Source of the DNA: PALSA-693 sp963834725
Lineage (GTDB): Bacteria > Actinomycetota > Acidimicrobiia > Acidimicrobiales > Palsa-688
DNA length: 64,000 bases
Assembly: GCA_963834725.1 (NCBI GenBank)
Contig: CAWICN010000001.1
Coordinates: 1,054,001 to 1,118,000, forward strand
Direction: 5' to 3'
The notes beneath the pieces are model-generated. The model was not told where the DNA came from. It did not search any database and saw only the letters and a program-made list of their open reading frames with translations. Position 1 is the stretch's first letter; every line of letters starts with the position of its first letter. Below, in pieces: positions 54,309-63,869 of this stretch. The position numbers were made by a program, and so were the translations under genes.

Positions 54309-57300
54309 ATGAGAGCGAAGGAACCGACTGACCCGTACCAGCCCGTGGCGAAGATCCCCGACCGGGTGGCCCTCGAGCATGCCGTGCTGGGCCGCTGGCA
54401 GTCGGAGGGCGTCTTCGCCGCGCTGCGGGCGCAGACCGCGTCGGGTGAGCCGTTCTCGTTATTGGACGGGCCGATCACCGCCAACAACCCGATGGGCGTT
54501 CATCACGCATGGGGCCGCACCTTAAAAGATGTGATCCAGCGCTATCAGGCCATGAACGGGCGGCGGCTGCGCTGGCAGAACGGTTTCGACTGTCAGGGCT
54601 TGTGGGTGGAGGTCGAGGTCGAAAAGGCTCTCGGGTTCGACTCGAAACGCCAGATCGAAACGTTCGGGCTGGACAAGTTTTCCCTCGCCTGCCGGGAGCG
54701 GGTCGCCACCTTTGCGGCTCGGATCGCCGACCAGTCGACCCGTCTCGGGATGTGGATGGACTGGGAGCGCTCCTATTTCACCATGACGACACCAACATCA
54801 GCTACATCTGGCAGTTCCTGGCGGAATGTAACAGGCGCGGCTGGTTGTACCGGGGGCATCGGCTCATGCCCTGGTGCTACCGGTGCGGAACCTCCCTGGC
54901 CCAGCACGAGCTGGCCGACTCCTATGCCGAGCTGACCCACCCATCGGTATTCCTGCGGGTCCCCCTCGAAGGCCCAGGCGATGACTGGCTGGCGGTGTGG
55001 ACCACCACTCCTTGGACGTTGCCGGCCAATGTTGCAGTCGCCGTCGACCCGGCCGCTCCCTATGTGCTGGTGCGCACCCCGGATGCTGATGTGTGGGTGG
55101 GCGAAGCCCGCCTCGACCAGGTTCCGTTCGCAGGTCAGGTGGTGCGCCGGGCGCTCGGCGCAGAGCTGGTGGGGCGCCGCTACCGGCCGGTACTGGAACA
55201 CGTTCCGGTCCAGCAGGAAGGCGACCATCTGGTCGTGGCGTGGGACCAGGTATCGATGGAGGAAGGAACCGGCGCCGTACACATCGCTCCGGGCTGCGGA
55301 GCCGAGGACTTCGACCTGGGCCGACAACTCGACCTGGCCGTGCTGGCGCCCATCGACGAGGACGGCCGCTACCTGGACGGTTACGGGTGGCTCACCGGTC
55401 GGCACGTGACCGAGGTCGATACACCAGTCATCGACTCCCTGCGCCACTCGGGCCGGCTGATATCTGCAGGCCAGCTGACGCACCGCTACCCGCAGTGCTG
55501 GCGTTGCTCCACCCCGCTAATCCACCGCGTCGTAGACGAGTGGTTCATCGCCTGCGACCAGATCCGCCAACCCATGCGCGACGCGGCTTCGACGGTGGAG
55601 TGGCAGCCGGCGCATTACGCCCGGCGCATGGACGACTGGCTGGCCAACATGGGCGACTGGTGCATCAGCCGCAAGCGTTACTGGGGCCTGCCCCTGCCGT
55701 TCTACTTCTGCCCCGACGGTCACCTCACTGTCATCTCGTCCAAGCAGGAGCTGCACGCTCGGGCCACCCGCGGCTTAGAGCAACTGCGGGAGCTGCACCG
55801 ACCGTGGATCGACGCAGTCCACGTCGACTGCAGCACCTGCGGCGCCGAAGCGACCCGGGTGACGGAAGTGGGCGACTGCTGGCTGGACGCCGGCGTCGTA
55901 GCCTTCTCCACCCTCGGCTGGCACAACCCCCAGACACAGACGGGTGGCTACGCCCAGGGCGCGGGCGAAGGGCTGACCCGAGCCGATCTGCCCGACCACG
56001 ACCACTGGGCGTCGTGGTTCCCTGCCCAGGTGGTCTGCGATGCACGAACAGGTGCGGCTGTGGTTCTACTCCCTTCTGTTCATGAGCGTCGTGCTGGATG
56101 GCCGCGCCCCGTACCGGCGGGTGTTGACCCACGGTCGGGTCAACGACGAGAACGGACGCGAGATGCACAAGTCCTGGGGAAATGCCATCTGGTTCGACGA
56201 CGCCGTCGAAGAGCTGGGAGCCGACACCATGCGATGGCTGTACTGCAGCCAGACCCCGTCGCGAGACCTCAACTTCGGGTACGGGCCGGGCCGCGGCGCG
56301 GCCCGGCGCTTCTTGACCTTCTGGAACTCCTACGCCTTCTTCATCACCTACGCCAACCTGGACCGCTTCCGACCCGGACCCGATCTGCTACAAGCCGGGC
56401 CCGAGCCGGCTGAGATGACCGGAATCGATCTGTGGTTGGCGGCCCGATGCCAGCAACTGGTGCGCGACTGCCACGACGCCCTCGACCGCTTCGACCTACC
56501 CGCCGCCACCATCGCTTGGGACAGCTTCGCCGACGATCTCTCCAATTGGTACGTGCGTCTCAGCCGTGACCGCTTCTGGGGATCCGACCAAGTCTCCGAC
56601 AAGACCGCCGCCTACCAGACGCTGTGGTACGCGTTGGTCACCGCCGTGCGCTGTGTGGCGCCGGTCATGCCATTGGTGGCCGACGACATCTGGGACAACC
56701 TCGTCGCCCGAGTCGACGCCGATGCCCCGGTCAGCGTTCATCTCTCGGGCTACCCCATGGTGATCGAAACCTTCGACAACCCAGACCTGCTCGAAGCGAT
56801 GGAACAGACCCGGACGGTGGTGGAGCTGGGCCGCTCCGCCCGCCAAAGCTCCGATATTCGCCGCCGCCAACCCCTACAACGGATGCTCGCCGTAAACACC
56901 GAGCAGCAGGCCCGGGAACAGCTCGCATCGTTCGCGGATCTGGTCAAGCAGGAGTGCAACGTCAAAGAGCTTGTGATCGTCGCCGACTCCGACGAGTTCG
57001 CTACCGTCGAGGTCGAGCCGGTCTTCGCCCGGCTGGGACCAAAGTTCCGCGAAGACGCCGCCCGCATCGCCCAGCTTCTCCGCGCCGGCAGCTACCAACG
57101 GGGCAGCGAGGGATATTTGGTCGAAGGTTTCGAGATCGATGACGACGACGTCCGGGTTGCGGTGCGAGCCAAACCGGGTTTTGCTGTCAGCTCAGGTCAC
57201 GGCTGGGTGGTCGCCCTCGACGCCAGCCTCACGCCGCAGCTGGCCCTGGAGGGAAGAGCCAGAGACCTGGTACGGCGCATCCAGCAGATGCGAAAAGATC

Positions 57301-57461
57301 ACGACCTGGAAGTCACCGCCCGCATCGAGGTCGTCGTGCCCAGCGAAGCCGCCGATGTGGTTGCATCATTTCGATCGTGGATCCAAGAACAGACCCTCGC
57401 CGTAAGTGTGCAGGAGGGGCAAGCGTTGACGATCAAGGTGACAGAGACCAGCGCCAGTTGA
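54309..57461 (+). CDS. ileS: Isoleucyl-tRNA synthetase (two frame breaks)
   Basis: ATG 54309 with GGAG 10 nt before. NPMGVHHAWGRTLKDVIQRY carries the class I HIGH-equivalent (G-V-H-H), typical of the eukaryote-like IleRS of actinobacteria. The editing region has AVWTTTPWTLPANVAVAVDP and GTGAVHIAPGCGAEDFDLGR. KMSKS is EMHKSWGNAIWFDDAVEELG. The frame breaks near 54783 (one base missing; expected F-T-M-x-D-T-N) and near 56038 (GATG where GAGATG is expected, two bases missing). The third frame runs to 57461; total about 1,052 residues, normal. Possible error or decay. This type tends to be less mupirocin-sensitive, which is family knowledge. Confidence 0.9.
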
Positions 57462-57553
57462 CTCAGCGTAAAGGGTTGCCGAGTCGACATCCTCGTTCGT
57501 CTTCCACGAATAGAAGCGAGGATCTGTCACGCCTTGGAAGGCACACGGGTCGT

Positions 57554-57737
57554 GTGGACCGCGACACTCTCGCCCGTCGACTGTCGGAGATCTGCCTGCT
57601 GGAGGGCGACTTTCCGCTCCGTTCCGGTCAGCGCGCGGCCCGCTATTTCGATAAGTACCTACTTCGAGTTGCAACCGCATCTGCTCAGCGAGGTCGCAGA
57701 GATATTCGCTTGCACGCCTCGTAGCGTTGAACTATGA
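57554..57737 (+). pseudogene. pyrE: Orotate phosphoribosyltransferase, N-terminal fragment
   Basis: VDRDTLARRLSEICLLEGDF, then PLRSGQRAARYFDKYL, and in the next frame FELQPHLLSEVAEIF. The L-R-S-G-x-x-x-x-x-Y-F-D-K-Y segment is diagnostic of OPRTase. Only about 58 residues of roughly 190 remain, with one frameshift, so it is a remnant. Confidence 0.7.
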
Positions 57738-57770
57738 CGGGGTCACCCCGACGAGAAAGGAGGTTGGTCC

Positions 57771-57848
57771 ATGTCTGCGATTGCGGTTAGTCGCCGGTCC
57801 GTCGCGGGCCCGGCCGTCCTTTTCTACCCGTCGGGCGCACCCTGTTGA
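57771..57848 (+). CDS. uORF before rsgA
   Basis: 25-residue ORF (MSAIAVSRRSVAGPAVLFYP-SGAPC) with a very strong SD (AAAGGAGG, 7 nt before ATG). It ends 46 bp before rsgA. A palindrome GACGGGGTcACCCCGAC lies just upstream (57736-57752). A well-translated tiny ORF before a gene whose SD can be sequestered suggests translational attenuation. Confidence 0.5.
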   Translation: MSAIAVSRRSVAGPAVLFYPSGAPC

Positions 57849-57869
57849 TCTGATCTAGCTCCGGGAGCG

Positions 57870-57890
57870 CCCTCCAGTTTGAGAGGGAGT
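57870..57890 (+). promoter_or_regulatory. Hairpin that can hide the rsgA SD
   Basis: CCCTC (57870-57874) can pair with GAGGG (57883-57887), the core of the SD (GAGGGAG, 57883-57889) for the TTG start at 57895. Only five base pairs, so stability is modest. Its position after the uORF is like that of translational attenuators. Confidence 0.4.
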
Positions 57891-57894
57891 TCCC

Positions 57895-58917
57895 TTGTCT
57901 GATTCTGAGTTTGGGTCTCTTGGTCGCTTCGGCTGGACTGAACGCGTTGAGGCTCTGCTGGGCGCGGCGCTGGATGCGGGTTCGCGACCCGCTCGGGTCA
58001 CCGCTGTCGAACGCAACGCCGTCCGAGTAGCCACTGCCGACGACGAACCGCTGTTGTCAGGTATCAGCGGCCTAGCGGTTGGTGACTGGATCGCGCTGGA
58101 CGGTTCCCGCGTCCGGGACGTCGCGCCGCGTTGGTCAGCCCTAGAACGCCTAGATCCCGAAGGCAACCGACAAGTCCTGGCTGCCAACATTGACGTGGCG
58201 CTGATTGCCGCCCCCGCCGACCGGTTATCAGTCGCCCGGGTAGAGCGGGAGCTGGTCGTGGTCTGGGAAAGCGGAGCGACACCGATCGTGGTGATCACAA
58301 AGCTGGACGTCGCCTCGCCAGAAATCGTCGACGAGGTGAGGTCGAGGTTGATCGCCGCCGACGTGATCGCCACCAGCGTCATCGACGGCTCCGGCCTCGA
58401 CGAGCTGCGCAGCCGACTTGGCCATCCGACGACCTCGGTGCTCATAGGACCCTCTGGGGCGGGCAAGTCCAGCCTCGTCAACGCCCTGGTCGGATCCGAA
58501 CTTCTGCCTGTAGGCGAAGTACGCGAACTGGATCGGCGAGGACGTCACACCACCACCGCCCGCCGACTGATTCCTCTACCCGGCGGAGGGTCGCTGATCG
58601 ACACGCCCGGGCTTCGAGCTCTGGCCACCGACGCCAGCCAAGACGCGATAGCTGCCTCGTTCGTCGAGATAGACGACTTCGCCCGCGGTTGCCGTTTCGA
58701 TGATTGCACTCACAGCGTCGAGCCGGGCTGCGCGGTTATCGCGGCCGCCGCTCGCCAAGAGATTGACCCTGATCGTCTGGCCAGTTTCCGAAAGCTGGAG
58801 AAGGAACTGGCTCATCAGCACCGCCGCGTCGACCGTCTCGCCCGCCAACAAGATCTCCGCATGTGGAAGTCGATCCATAAAGCCCACCGCCACAACCCCA
58901 AGAGAGGACCCAAATGA
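57895..58917 (+). CDS. rsgA: Ribosome small-subunit-dependent GTPase A
   Basis: 340 residues from TTG 57895 (MSDSEFGSLGRFGWTERVEA). Circularly permuted GTPase order: G4 VVITKLDVASPEI, G1 SVLIGPSGAGKSSLVNALVG, G2 RHTTTARRLIPL, G3 LIDTPGLRAL, and the zinc finger C-R-F-D-D-C-T-H-x5-C. RsgA promotes 30S maturation and is released in a GTP-dependent way; it interacts with the decoding region. Intact. It overlaps a GNAT gene by 4 nt and is preceded by a uORF, an unusual context for rsgA. Confidence 0.93.
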   Translation: MSDSEFGSLGRFGWTERVEALLGAALDAGSRPARVTAVERNAVRVATADDEPLLSGISGLAVGDWIALDGSRVRDVAPRWSALERLDPEGNRQVLAANIDVALIAAPADRLSVARVERELVVVWESGATPIVVITKLDVASPEIVDEVRSRLIAADVIATSVIDGSGLDELRSRLGHPTTSVLIGPSGAGKSSLVNALVGSELLPVGEVRELDRRGRHTTTARRLIPLPGGGSLIDTPGLRALATDASQDAIAASFVEIDDFARGCRFDDCTHSVEPGCAVIAAAARQEIDPDRLASFRKLEKELAHQHRRVDRLARQQDLRMWKSIHKAHRHNPKRGPK

Positions 58918-59426
58918 CGATAAGCGTTCGAGCGACCGGCCCGAACGAGCACGAAGCGGTACTTGCCGTGGTGCGAGCCGCGTTCGGTGGAGACGCCATC
59001 GAAGAAGTGCGGATCTGCCGCCAAGTATGGGCGAGCAACCACCAAATCCCGGACCTAGACCTGGTCGCCCTCGACGGCCTGCAGATCGTCGGCCACGTCC
59101 TTGGCAGCAGAGGCGACCTCGACGGCACCGGCGTTGTGGCCGTCGCGCCGCTAGCCGTCGAACGTGCTCATCAACGCCAAGGAGTCGGCAGCACGCTCAT
59201 GCGCGAACTGTTGGCCCGAGCCGACCAAGCCGGATGGCCCATAGCCGTCCTGATCGGAGACCCCGGCTACTACCGCCGGTTCGGGTTTGGGCCCGCCCGC
59301 CCTCTCGGCATCACGTTCGGACCTGACGCCGACCCAGCCGCGCCATACCAAGCCATGAAGTTCGGAAGCTACGACCCTGCCCTTCGCGGCCGCTTCCGTT
59401 ACCTCTGGGAACTGTTTGAGGCTTAG
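58914..59426 (+). CDS. GNAT-family N-acetyltransferase
   Basis: 170 residues; ATG overlaps the rsgA stop. VVAVAPLAVERAHQRQGVGS holds the acetyl-CoA loop (Q-R-Q-G-V-G-S), then LMRELLARADQAGWPIAVLI and GDPGYYRRFGFGPARPLGIT. The G-D-P-x-Y-Y-x-x-F-G-F motif is characteristic of YhbS-type acetyltransferases. Coupled to rsgA; substrate unknown. Intact. Confidence 0.88.
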   Translation: MTISVRATGPNEHEAVLAVVRAAFGGDAIEEVRICRQVWASNHQIPDLDLVALDGLQIVGHVLGSRGDLDGTGVVAVAPLAVERAHQRQGVGSTLMRELLARADQAGWPIAVLIGDPGYYRRFGFGPARPLGITFGPDADPAAPYQAMKFGSYDPALRGRFRYLWELFEA

Positions 59427-59521
59427 CGAGGCCAGTGGTCGTTGCGTTGGTTCATGTAACCAACGAGGATGGCCCGCTGGCCGTAGAACTTCGGTGACGG
59501 CCTCCTTCATGGATCATACGT

Positions 59522-60547
59522 TCAGGCTGTGACGGCCATGTCAGATTGGTGGTCGCCGACGGCGTGTCGCAGGGCGGCTGCGAGGGCGGGTAGTTGGCGG
59601 TAGCCCTTGACGCGTCGGAACTGTTTGGACGCTTCGAGCATGCCGGCGGCGGCTCAGCGCAGACGCATGTCGCCGGGCTGCCAGCGCTTGATGTTGCGAG
59701 AATGATCACGGACGATCTCGATCATGGACTCGACCGGGCTGGTCGACGCCACGGTCTTGAGCAGGCTGCCGGTCACGCCCAGGCGGGTGACGGTGAGCGT
59801 CTCGGGGAGACCCTCGCGCAGCGACGCGGCCGCGTCGGGGTTGACCTTGTCCAGCTGGGTGGCCAGGGCTCGCAAGGCGGCCTCGGCCTCGGTGGTGTGG
59901 GGGTTCGCCCACCCAGCTCGCAGCTTGCGGCGCACCCACGGCCGTTCGTTCTCGACGAGGTGGTCGAGAACGTTTCTCTCCTTGTGGGTCCTGCAGCAGG
60001 CGATCACCGCGTGGTCGCCGAAAACGTCACGGACCGCCTTGTGCAGGGCTTTGGCCCCGTCGAGCACGAAGAGGATCCCATCGTCCGCGTCGAGTCCCCG
60101 GTCTCTGAGCGAAGCGATCAGGCCTCGCACCACGTTGGCGTTCTCGGTCGATCCCTCCACCACCCCCAGCGGCACCTTGGTCCCATCCGAGGTGACACCG
60201 AGGGCGCCGATCATGGTGTGATCGGCGAAGTCGAACCCGTCCACGAAGACGATCAACCATCGTTGATCATCGAGGGGTTGGGTGCGGAACTCAGGCAGGC
60301 GCTCGGCGGTCATGGCGCAGAATCTTCGACTCACCGACGAACGCGAGGTTCCCGACGAGACCGCCTCAACCGTCTCACCGACCGGTTCCAGCCCGGTGCC
60401 GTATCGGCGGGTGGAGAGCCCGGCCAGCATCGAGGCCACCATGTGGTCGGCCATCAGGTCCACGGCGGCGAAGGTGTCGTAGGCGATGATGGCGAGGTGA
60501 GCGATGACCGCTGGGCTTCGTTGGCTGACCCTTTCGTCGACGGCCAC
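59522..60547 (-). pseudogene. IS256-type transposase, 5'-truncated, with an in-frame TGA
   Basis: RWLIVFVDGFDFADHTMIGA (Asp), DGILFVLDGAKALHKAVRDV (Asp), TSPVESMIEIVRDHSRNIKR (Glu). It differs from the IS256 copy at 6.6 kb. At 59654-59656 a TGA stands where R-W-x-A-A-G is expected; the same frame continues AAAGMLEASKQFRRVKGYRQ to a stop at 59522. N-terminal part missing. A 418-residue opposite-strand frame is its shadow. Confidence 0.82.
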
Positions 60548-60552
60548 TACGG

Positions 60553-61214
60553 GTCGCTACGGGGACAAGTCCGCACGCATGTGATCGATGCTCACCTGCG
60601 CTGGCATCTCCGCCCGCCGCCGGGCGAGGTGGCAGCATCGTCGATCCCTCGCCGGCCATGTTGGCCCGGGCTGAGTAGCTACTGGCGGAAGAGCCCGACG
60701 ATGTCCGCGGCCGGGTCACCCTGGTCGAGGCCGCAGGAGAGGAGGCGGCGAAGGTTCTCGGCCGGGGTCGCTTCAATGCGGTGCTCTGCCACGGGGTTCT
60801 CATGTACCTCGACGATCCCGAACCGCTCGTCGCCGTGCTGGCCGATCTAGCCGCGGATGGCGGCGTGGTGTCCATCGCGGCCAAGAACGCCGCCACCCTG
60901 GCCGTGCGGCCGGCGCTGGCCGGCGACTGGAAGCAAGCGCTGGCTAGCTTCGACGCCACCCGCCAGGTCAACGGTCTGGATGTCGACACCCGGGCCGACA
61001 CCGTGGAAGGCCTCAGCACCATGCTGGTCAATCACGGGTGGAGCTGGCCGCCTGGTACGGGGTGCGGCTGTTCACCGACGGCTGGAGCGTCGACCGTCCC
61101 GCCCACGACCCCGACGCCGAAGTGCTCGCCGTCGAGTTGGAGGCCGGCCGCCGCGACCCCTACCGCCAGCTGAGCCAGCTGTTTCATCTCGTCGGGATCC
61201 GCCGGGCGCCCTGA
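60553..61214 (+). pseudogene. SmtA-like methyltransferase, several frameshifts
   Basis: Pieces in three frames: SLRGQVRTHVIDAHLRWHLR, LLAEEPDDVRGRVTLVEAAG, FNAVLCHGVLMYLDDPEPLV with VLADLAADGGVVSIAAKN, and LAAWYGVRLFTDGWSVDRPA to the stop at 61214. The order is that of the actinobacterial SmtA-like family (H-G-V-L-M-Y-L-D-D is typical). The glycine-rich motif I region is largely deleted near 60640, so this is a true remnant rather than only a sequencing problem. Confidence 0.7.
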
Positions 61215-61225
61215 CCTGCGTGGGG

Positions 61226-61935
61226 TCAAGTCGAGCCGGCCCGCCTTTGGTAGGCATGGCTGATCGCTGCGGCGACGAAAGCCGTTACCAGCGGATGGGG
61301 ACGCTCGGCGCAGCTGGAGACTTGGGGCACGAACAGCGTTCCCACGAAGAACCGATGAGACCGAACTTCGATGATGCGGGCCTCGCCGTCGTCGCCGCGG
61401 CCGGTGACTGCCAGCCCGGCCTCGATAAGCTGCTCTGCGGCCGCGGGGTTCAGGCCGAAGTTGCAGTACCGCTCGACGGCGCGCGCCGCTTCGTACGCCT
61501 CGGCGGCTCGGCTTTCTGTTGATATCTCCACGGCGAAGGTCTTTCCGGCCAGAGAGCAAGCCAGCGGCGTGATGAACAGCTGCTCGGAGTGCGGGTCGTA
61601 CTCGGCGTGGGTTGCCTCTTCGACTCCCAGCACGTTGCCTGCGTACTCGACCACGATGTGCTGGAAGCCGGCGCAGGTACCAAGCAGCGGCATCCCTGTG
61701 GTTCTGGCCAGGGTAATGACGTCGAGCGCGCCGTTCAGGCTGCGATGGGTGCTACCGGGCGCGACCCAGATCCCGTCGTATCCGCCCAGCTTGGTTGACA
61801 GGTCCTCGGCGTCCGGCGGGGACCCAATCAGCTTGGACCGTCTCGTGCAGCCGGGTGGCTGAGTGCCCGATGCGGCTGTGGTGGCGGGATGGGTTTCGTG
61901 GTCGGGCTAGTCACCGACGATGCCGATCGAAACCG
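61226..61935 (-). pseudogene. CTP-synthase-like glutamine amidotransferase, frameshifted
   Basis: Start region SIGIVGD, then HPATTAA and GHSATRLHETVQADWV, then LSTKLGGYDGIWVAPGSTHR and MPLLGTCAGFQHIVVEYAGN (G-T-C-A-G-F-Q-H, nucleophile Cys), and near the end IIEVRSHRFFVGTLFVPQVS with the partner His. It resembles the stand-alone amidotransferase domain annotated as CTP synthase C-terminal region-related. At least three indels lie in the first third (61810-61920); the catalytic part from 61860 downward is mostly clean. Confidence 0.7.
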
Positions 61936-62380
61936 TCGTCCGCTCAGGCACGTGGCTGCTCGTTGTCGCTGTCCGAGCGGCCGGGCGCTGACAGGTGCAT
62001 GGTCTCCAACCGGGCCGCCGTCTGGCGGTAGCGGCACCCCAGGGTTGGCTAAGGCACCACAGGCTATCTGAGATCATCGGATAACACTACAAGCGCACTA
62101 GAGAGGGAAAAAAACGTGCGCGGCTATGCAGAAGTTTTTTGACTTCCGGCCTCTTGCCTCGCCGTTATTAGACATGACGACTCCTACCCGCCGGTCCCTC
62201 ATCCCTGTAGTCGGTGCTCGCCGCCGTTGGATCACCCAACCCGAAGCCGGTTCGCCAGATCGCCCGCAGAAGTCGCTGCTGCTGCGGCCCTGTCCGAGGA
62301 CTCGCTGCTTCTGCAGCCGAGCAAGGGCGAGGGATCGCCAACGCACCGCGAAGTGACTCGAGGACAGGGGACATAGCGGC
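61936..62380. other. Noncoding control region before the excisionase/integrase
   Basis: 445 bp with locally lower GC, an A7 run (GGGAAAAAAACGTGCGCGG near 62105) and a T6 run (AGAAGTTTTTTGACTTC) near 62131. No ORF is convincing. The position is where an integrative element's regulatory region or attP would lie, but I cannot point to a core. Confidence 0.35.
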
Positions 62381-62608
62381 ATGACCGCAGAAGTCCAAGT
62401 GTTTCCGCATTCGATTCCCTGGCCAGAGGACCAGCCGACCATGCAACTATGGCCCGAGGTCGGCCAGATTCTCGGTCTGGGTCGTGCGGCCACCTATGAC
62501 GCGGCTCGCCGAGGCGACATCCCCACGATCCGTTTCGGCCGGCGAATCATCGTCCCCACTGCCGCACTGCGGCGAATGCTCGGACTCGAAGCCGACCACC
62601 TAGTCTGA
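62381..62608 (+). CDS. Excisionase-like helix-turn-helix protein
   Basis: 75 residues. EVGQILGLGRAATYDAARRG followed by IPTIRFGRRIIVPTAALRRM is the AlpA/Xis winged-helix pattern (L-G-x-x-x-x-x-x-Y ... G-x-I-P-x-x-R-x-G-R-R-x-x-V-P). It ends 6 bp before the integrase ATG. Role: direct excision and perhaps repress integrase. Confidence 0.88.
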   Translation: MTAEVQVFPHSIPWPEDQPTMQLWPEVGQILGLGRAATYDAARRGDIPTIRFGRRIIVPTAALRRMLGLEADHLV

Positions 62609-62614
62609 GTGTCG

Positions 62615-63869
62615 ATGACCCGGAACGCCACCGGCGCGCCACACAGGGATCCCAACGGCACGTGGGTTCGTGATCGAGCTCGGGCACGGACCGGACGGGC
62701 GACGGCGGCGGACACGGCGCCGAGGATTTGCTACGAAGAAGGCCACCCAAGAGGAGATGGATCGCCTGCGCAACTCGGTCACCACATCCAGCTATGTCGC
62801 CCCGCAACGCCAGACCCTCTCCGAGTTCCTCGCCGTCGACTGGTTGCCGGCGGTTCGCCACCAGCTGGCGCGATCAACCTCGGAATCCTACGACCGGAAC
62901 ATCTGTAATCACGTCATCCCAGTTCTTGGTGGGCTCCAACTCCGTCAGATCGATGGTGCAGTTCTCAACCGCTTCTACGCAACGCTCCTGGAATCGGGCC
63001 GAAAGCGGGGCCAACAGTCACCCGGCCTTAAAGCGCGCACCGTCCGCTATATCCACACCATCGTCCACGCCGCTCTCGACGACGCGGTGCGCTGGCGGCG
63101 GCTCGTGGCCAACCCGGCCGACCAGGCGACACCGCCGTCCGCTTCTGCGGCCAAGTCGCCTGAGATGCGGGTCTGGACTGGCGCCGAAGTCCGCCGGTTT
63201 TTGCAGCTCTGCGAAGGCGATCGCTACTACTTTCCATTCGCTCTCCTGGTTCTCACCGGATGCCGGCGCGGCGAGGTCCTCGGACTGCGCTGGGCGGATA
63301 TCGACTGGGAACGGAACGACCGCCGAGCCGGCCGAGTCGTGACGCTCGCCGCGATCCGCCAGACGGTCATCCCGCTCACCAAGGCGTCTGGCAGGGGCCG
63401 TGAGGGTCGCATCGCCACGCGCACCAAGTCCGACAAGCCACGGGTGATCGAGCTCGACTCGGCCACAGTGGCGATGCTCCGCAAATGGCGTGAGCAGCAG
63501 GCTGAGGAAAGAGCGCTCATTGGCGCCGGCTACCACGACAACGACCTCATCTTCTGTCGGCCGGATGGGCGGCCATACCATCCGGAGGCATTCTCGAAGA
63601 CTTTCGACAGGCGACTACGCCAACGCAGGTTCGCGCAGCTTCCCACAATCCGGCTACATGATTTACGCCACACGTGGGCAACCCTGGCGCTCATCGCCGG
63701 CGTGGACGTGACGATCGTCTCCAGGCAGCTGGGCCACTCTTCGCCGGCGATTACGCAGTCCATCTATCAGCACGTCGTGCGCGGCTTGCAGTCGGATGCC
63801 GCCGAGCGCGTCGCCGCACTGATATTCGGCGAGGACGAGCCCTCACCTCCCGGTCCGGGTGGGACCTGA
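62615..63869 (+). CDS. Tyrosine recombinase / integrase (one frameshift near 62664)
   Basis: ATG 62615 starts MTRNATGAPHRDPNGTW; one G too many in a GGG run shifts the frame, after which FVIELGHGPDGRRRRTRRRG continues. Without that start the gene would open at GTG 62670 (399 residues). SAM-like core domain SEFLAVDWLPAVRHQLARST; catalytic Arg in TGCRRGEVLGLRWADI; HDLRHTWATLALIAGVDVTI; LGHSSPAITQSIYQHV with the Tyr nucleophile. All catalytic residues are present. About 417 residues when repaired. Likely responsible for integration of the right-hand element. Confidence 0.92.

Noticed and set aside
9990..59656. TGA read as tryptophan (alternative genetic code)
   Set aside because: Only two candidate sites, in a possibly dead gene and a truncated transposase. 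Tight ATGA/GTGA overlaps and normal ends of leuS-type neighbours show TGA working as stop, and Trp is written TGG throughout leuS.
59594..60850. 418-codon plus-strand ORF
   Set aside because: It is the antisense shadow of the IS256-type transposase; composition is His/Arg/Gly-rich with no domain, while the minus strand has the DDE motifs.
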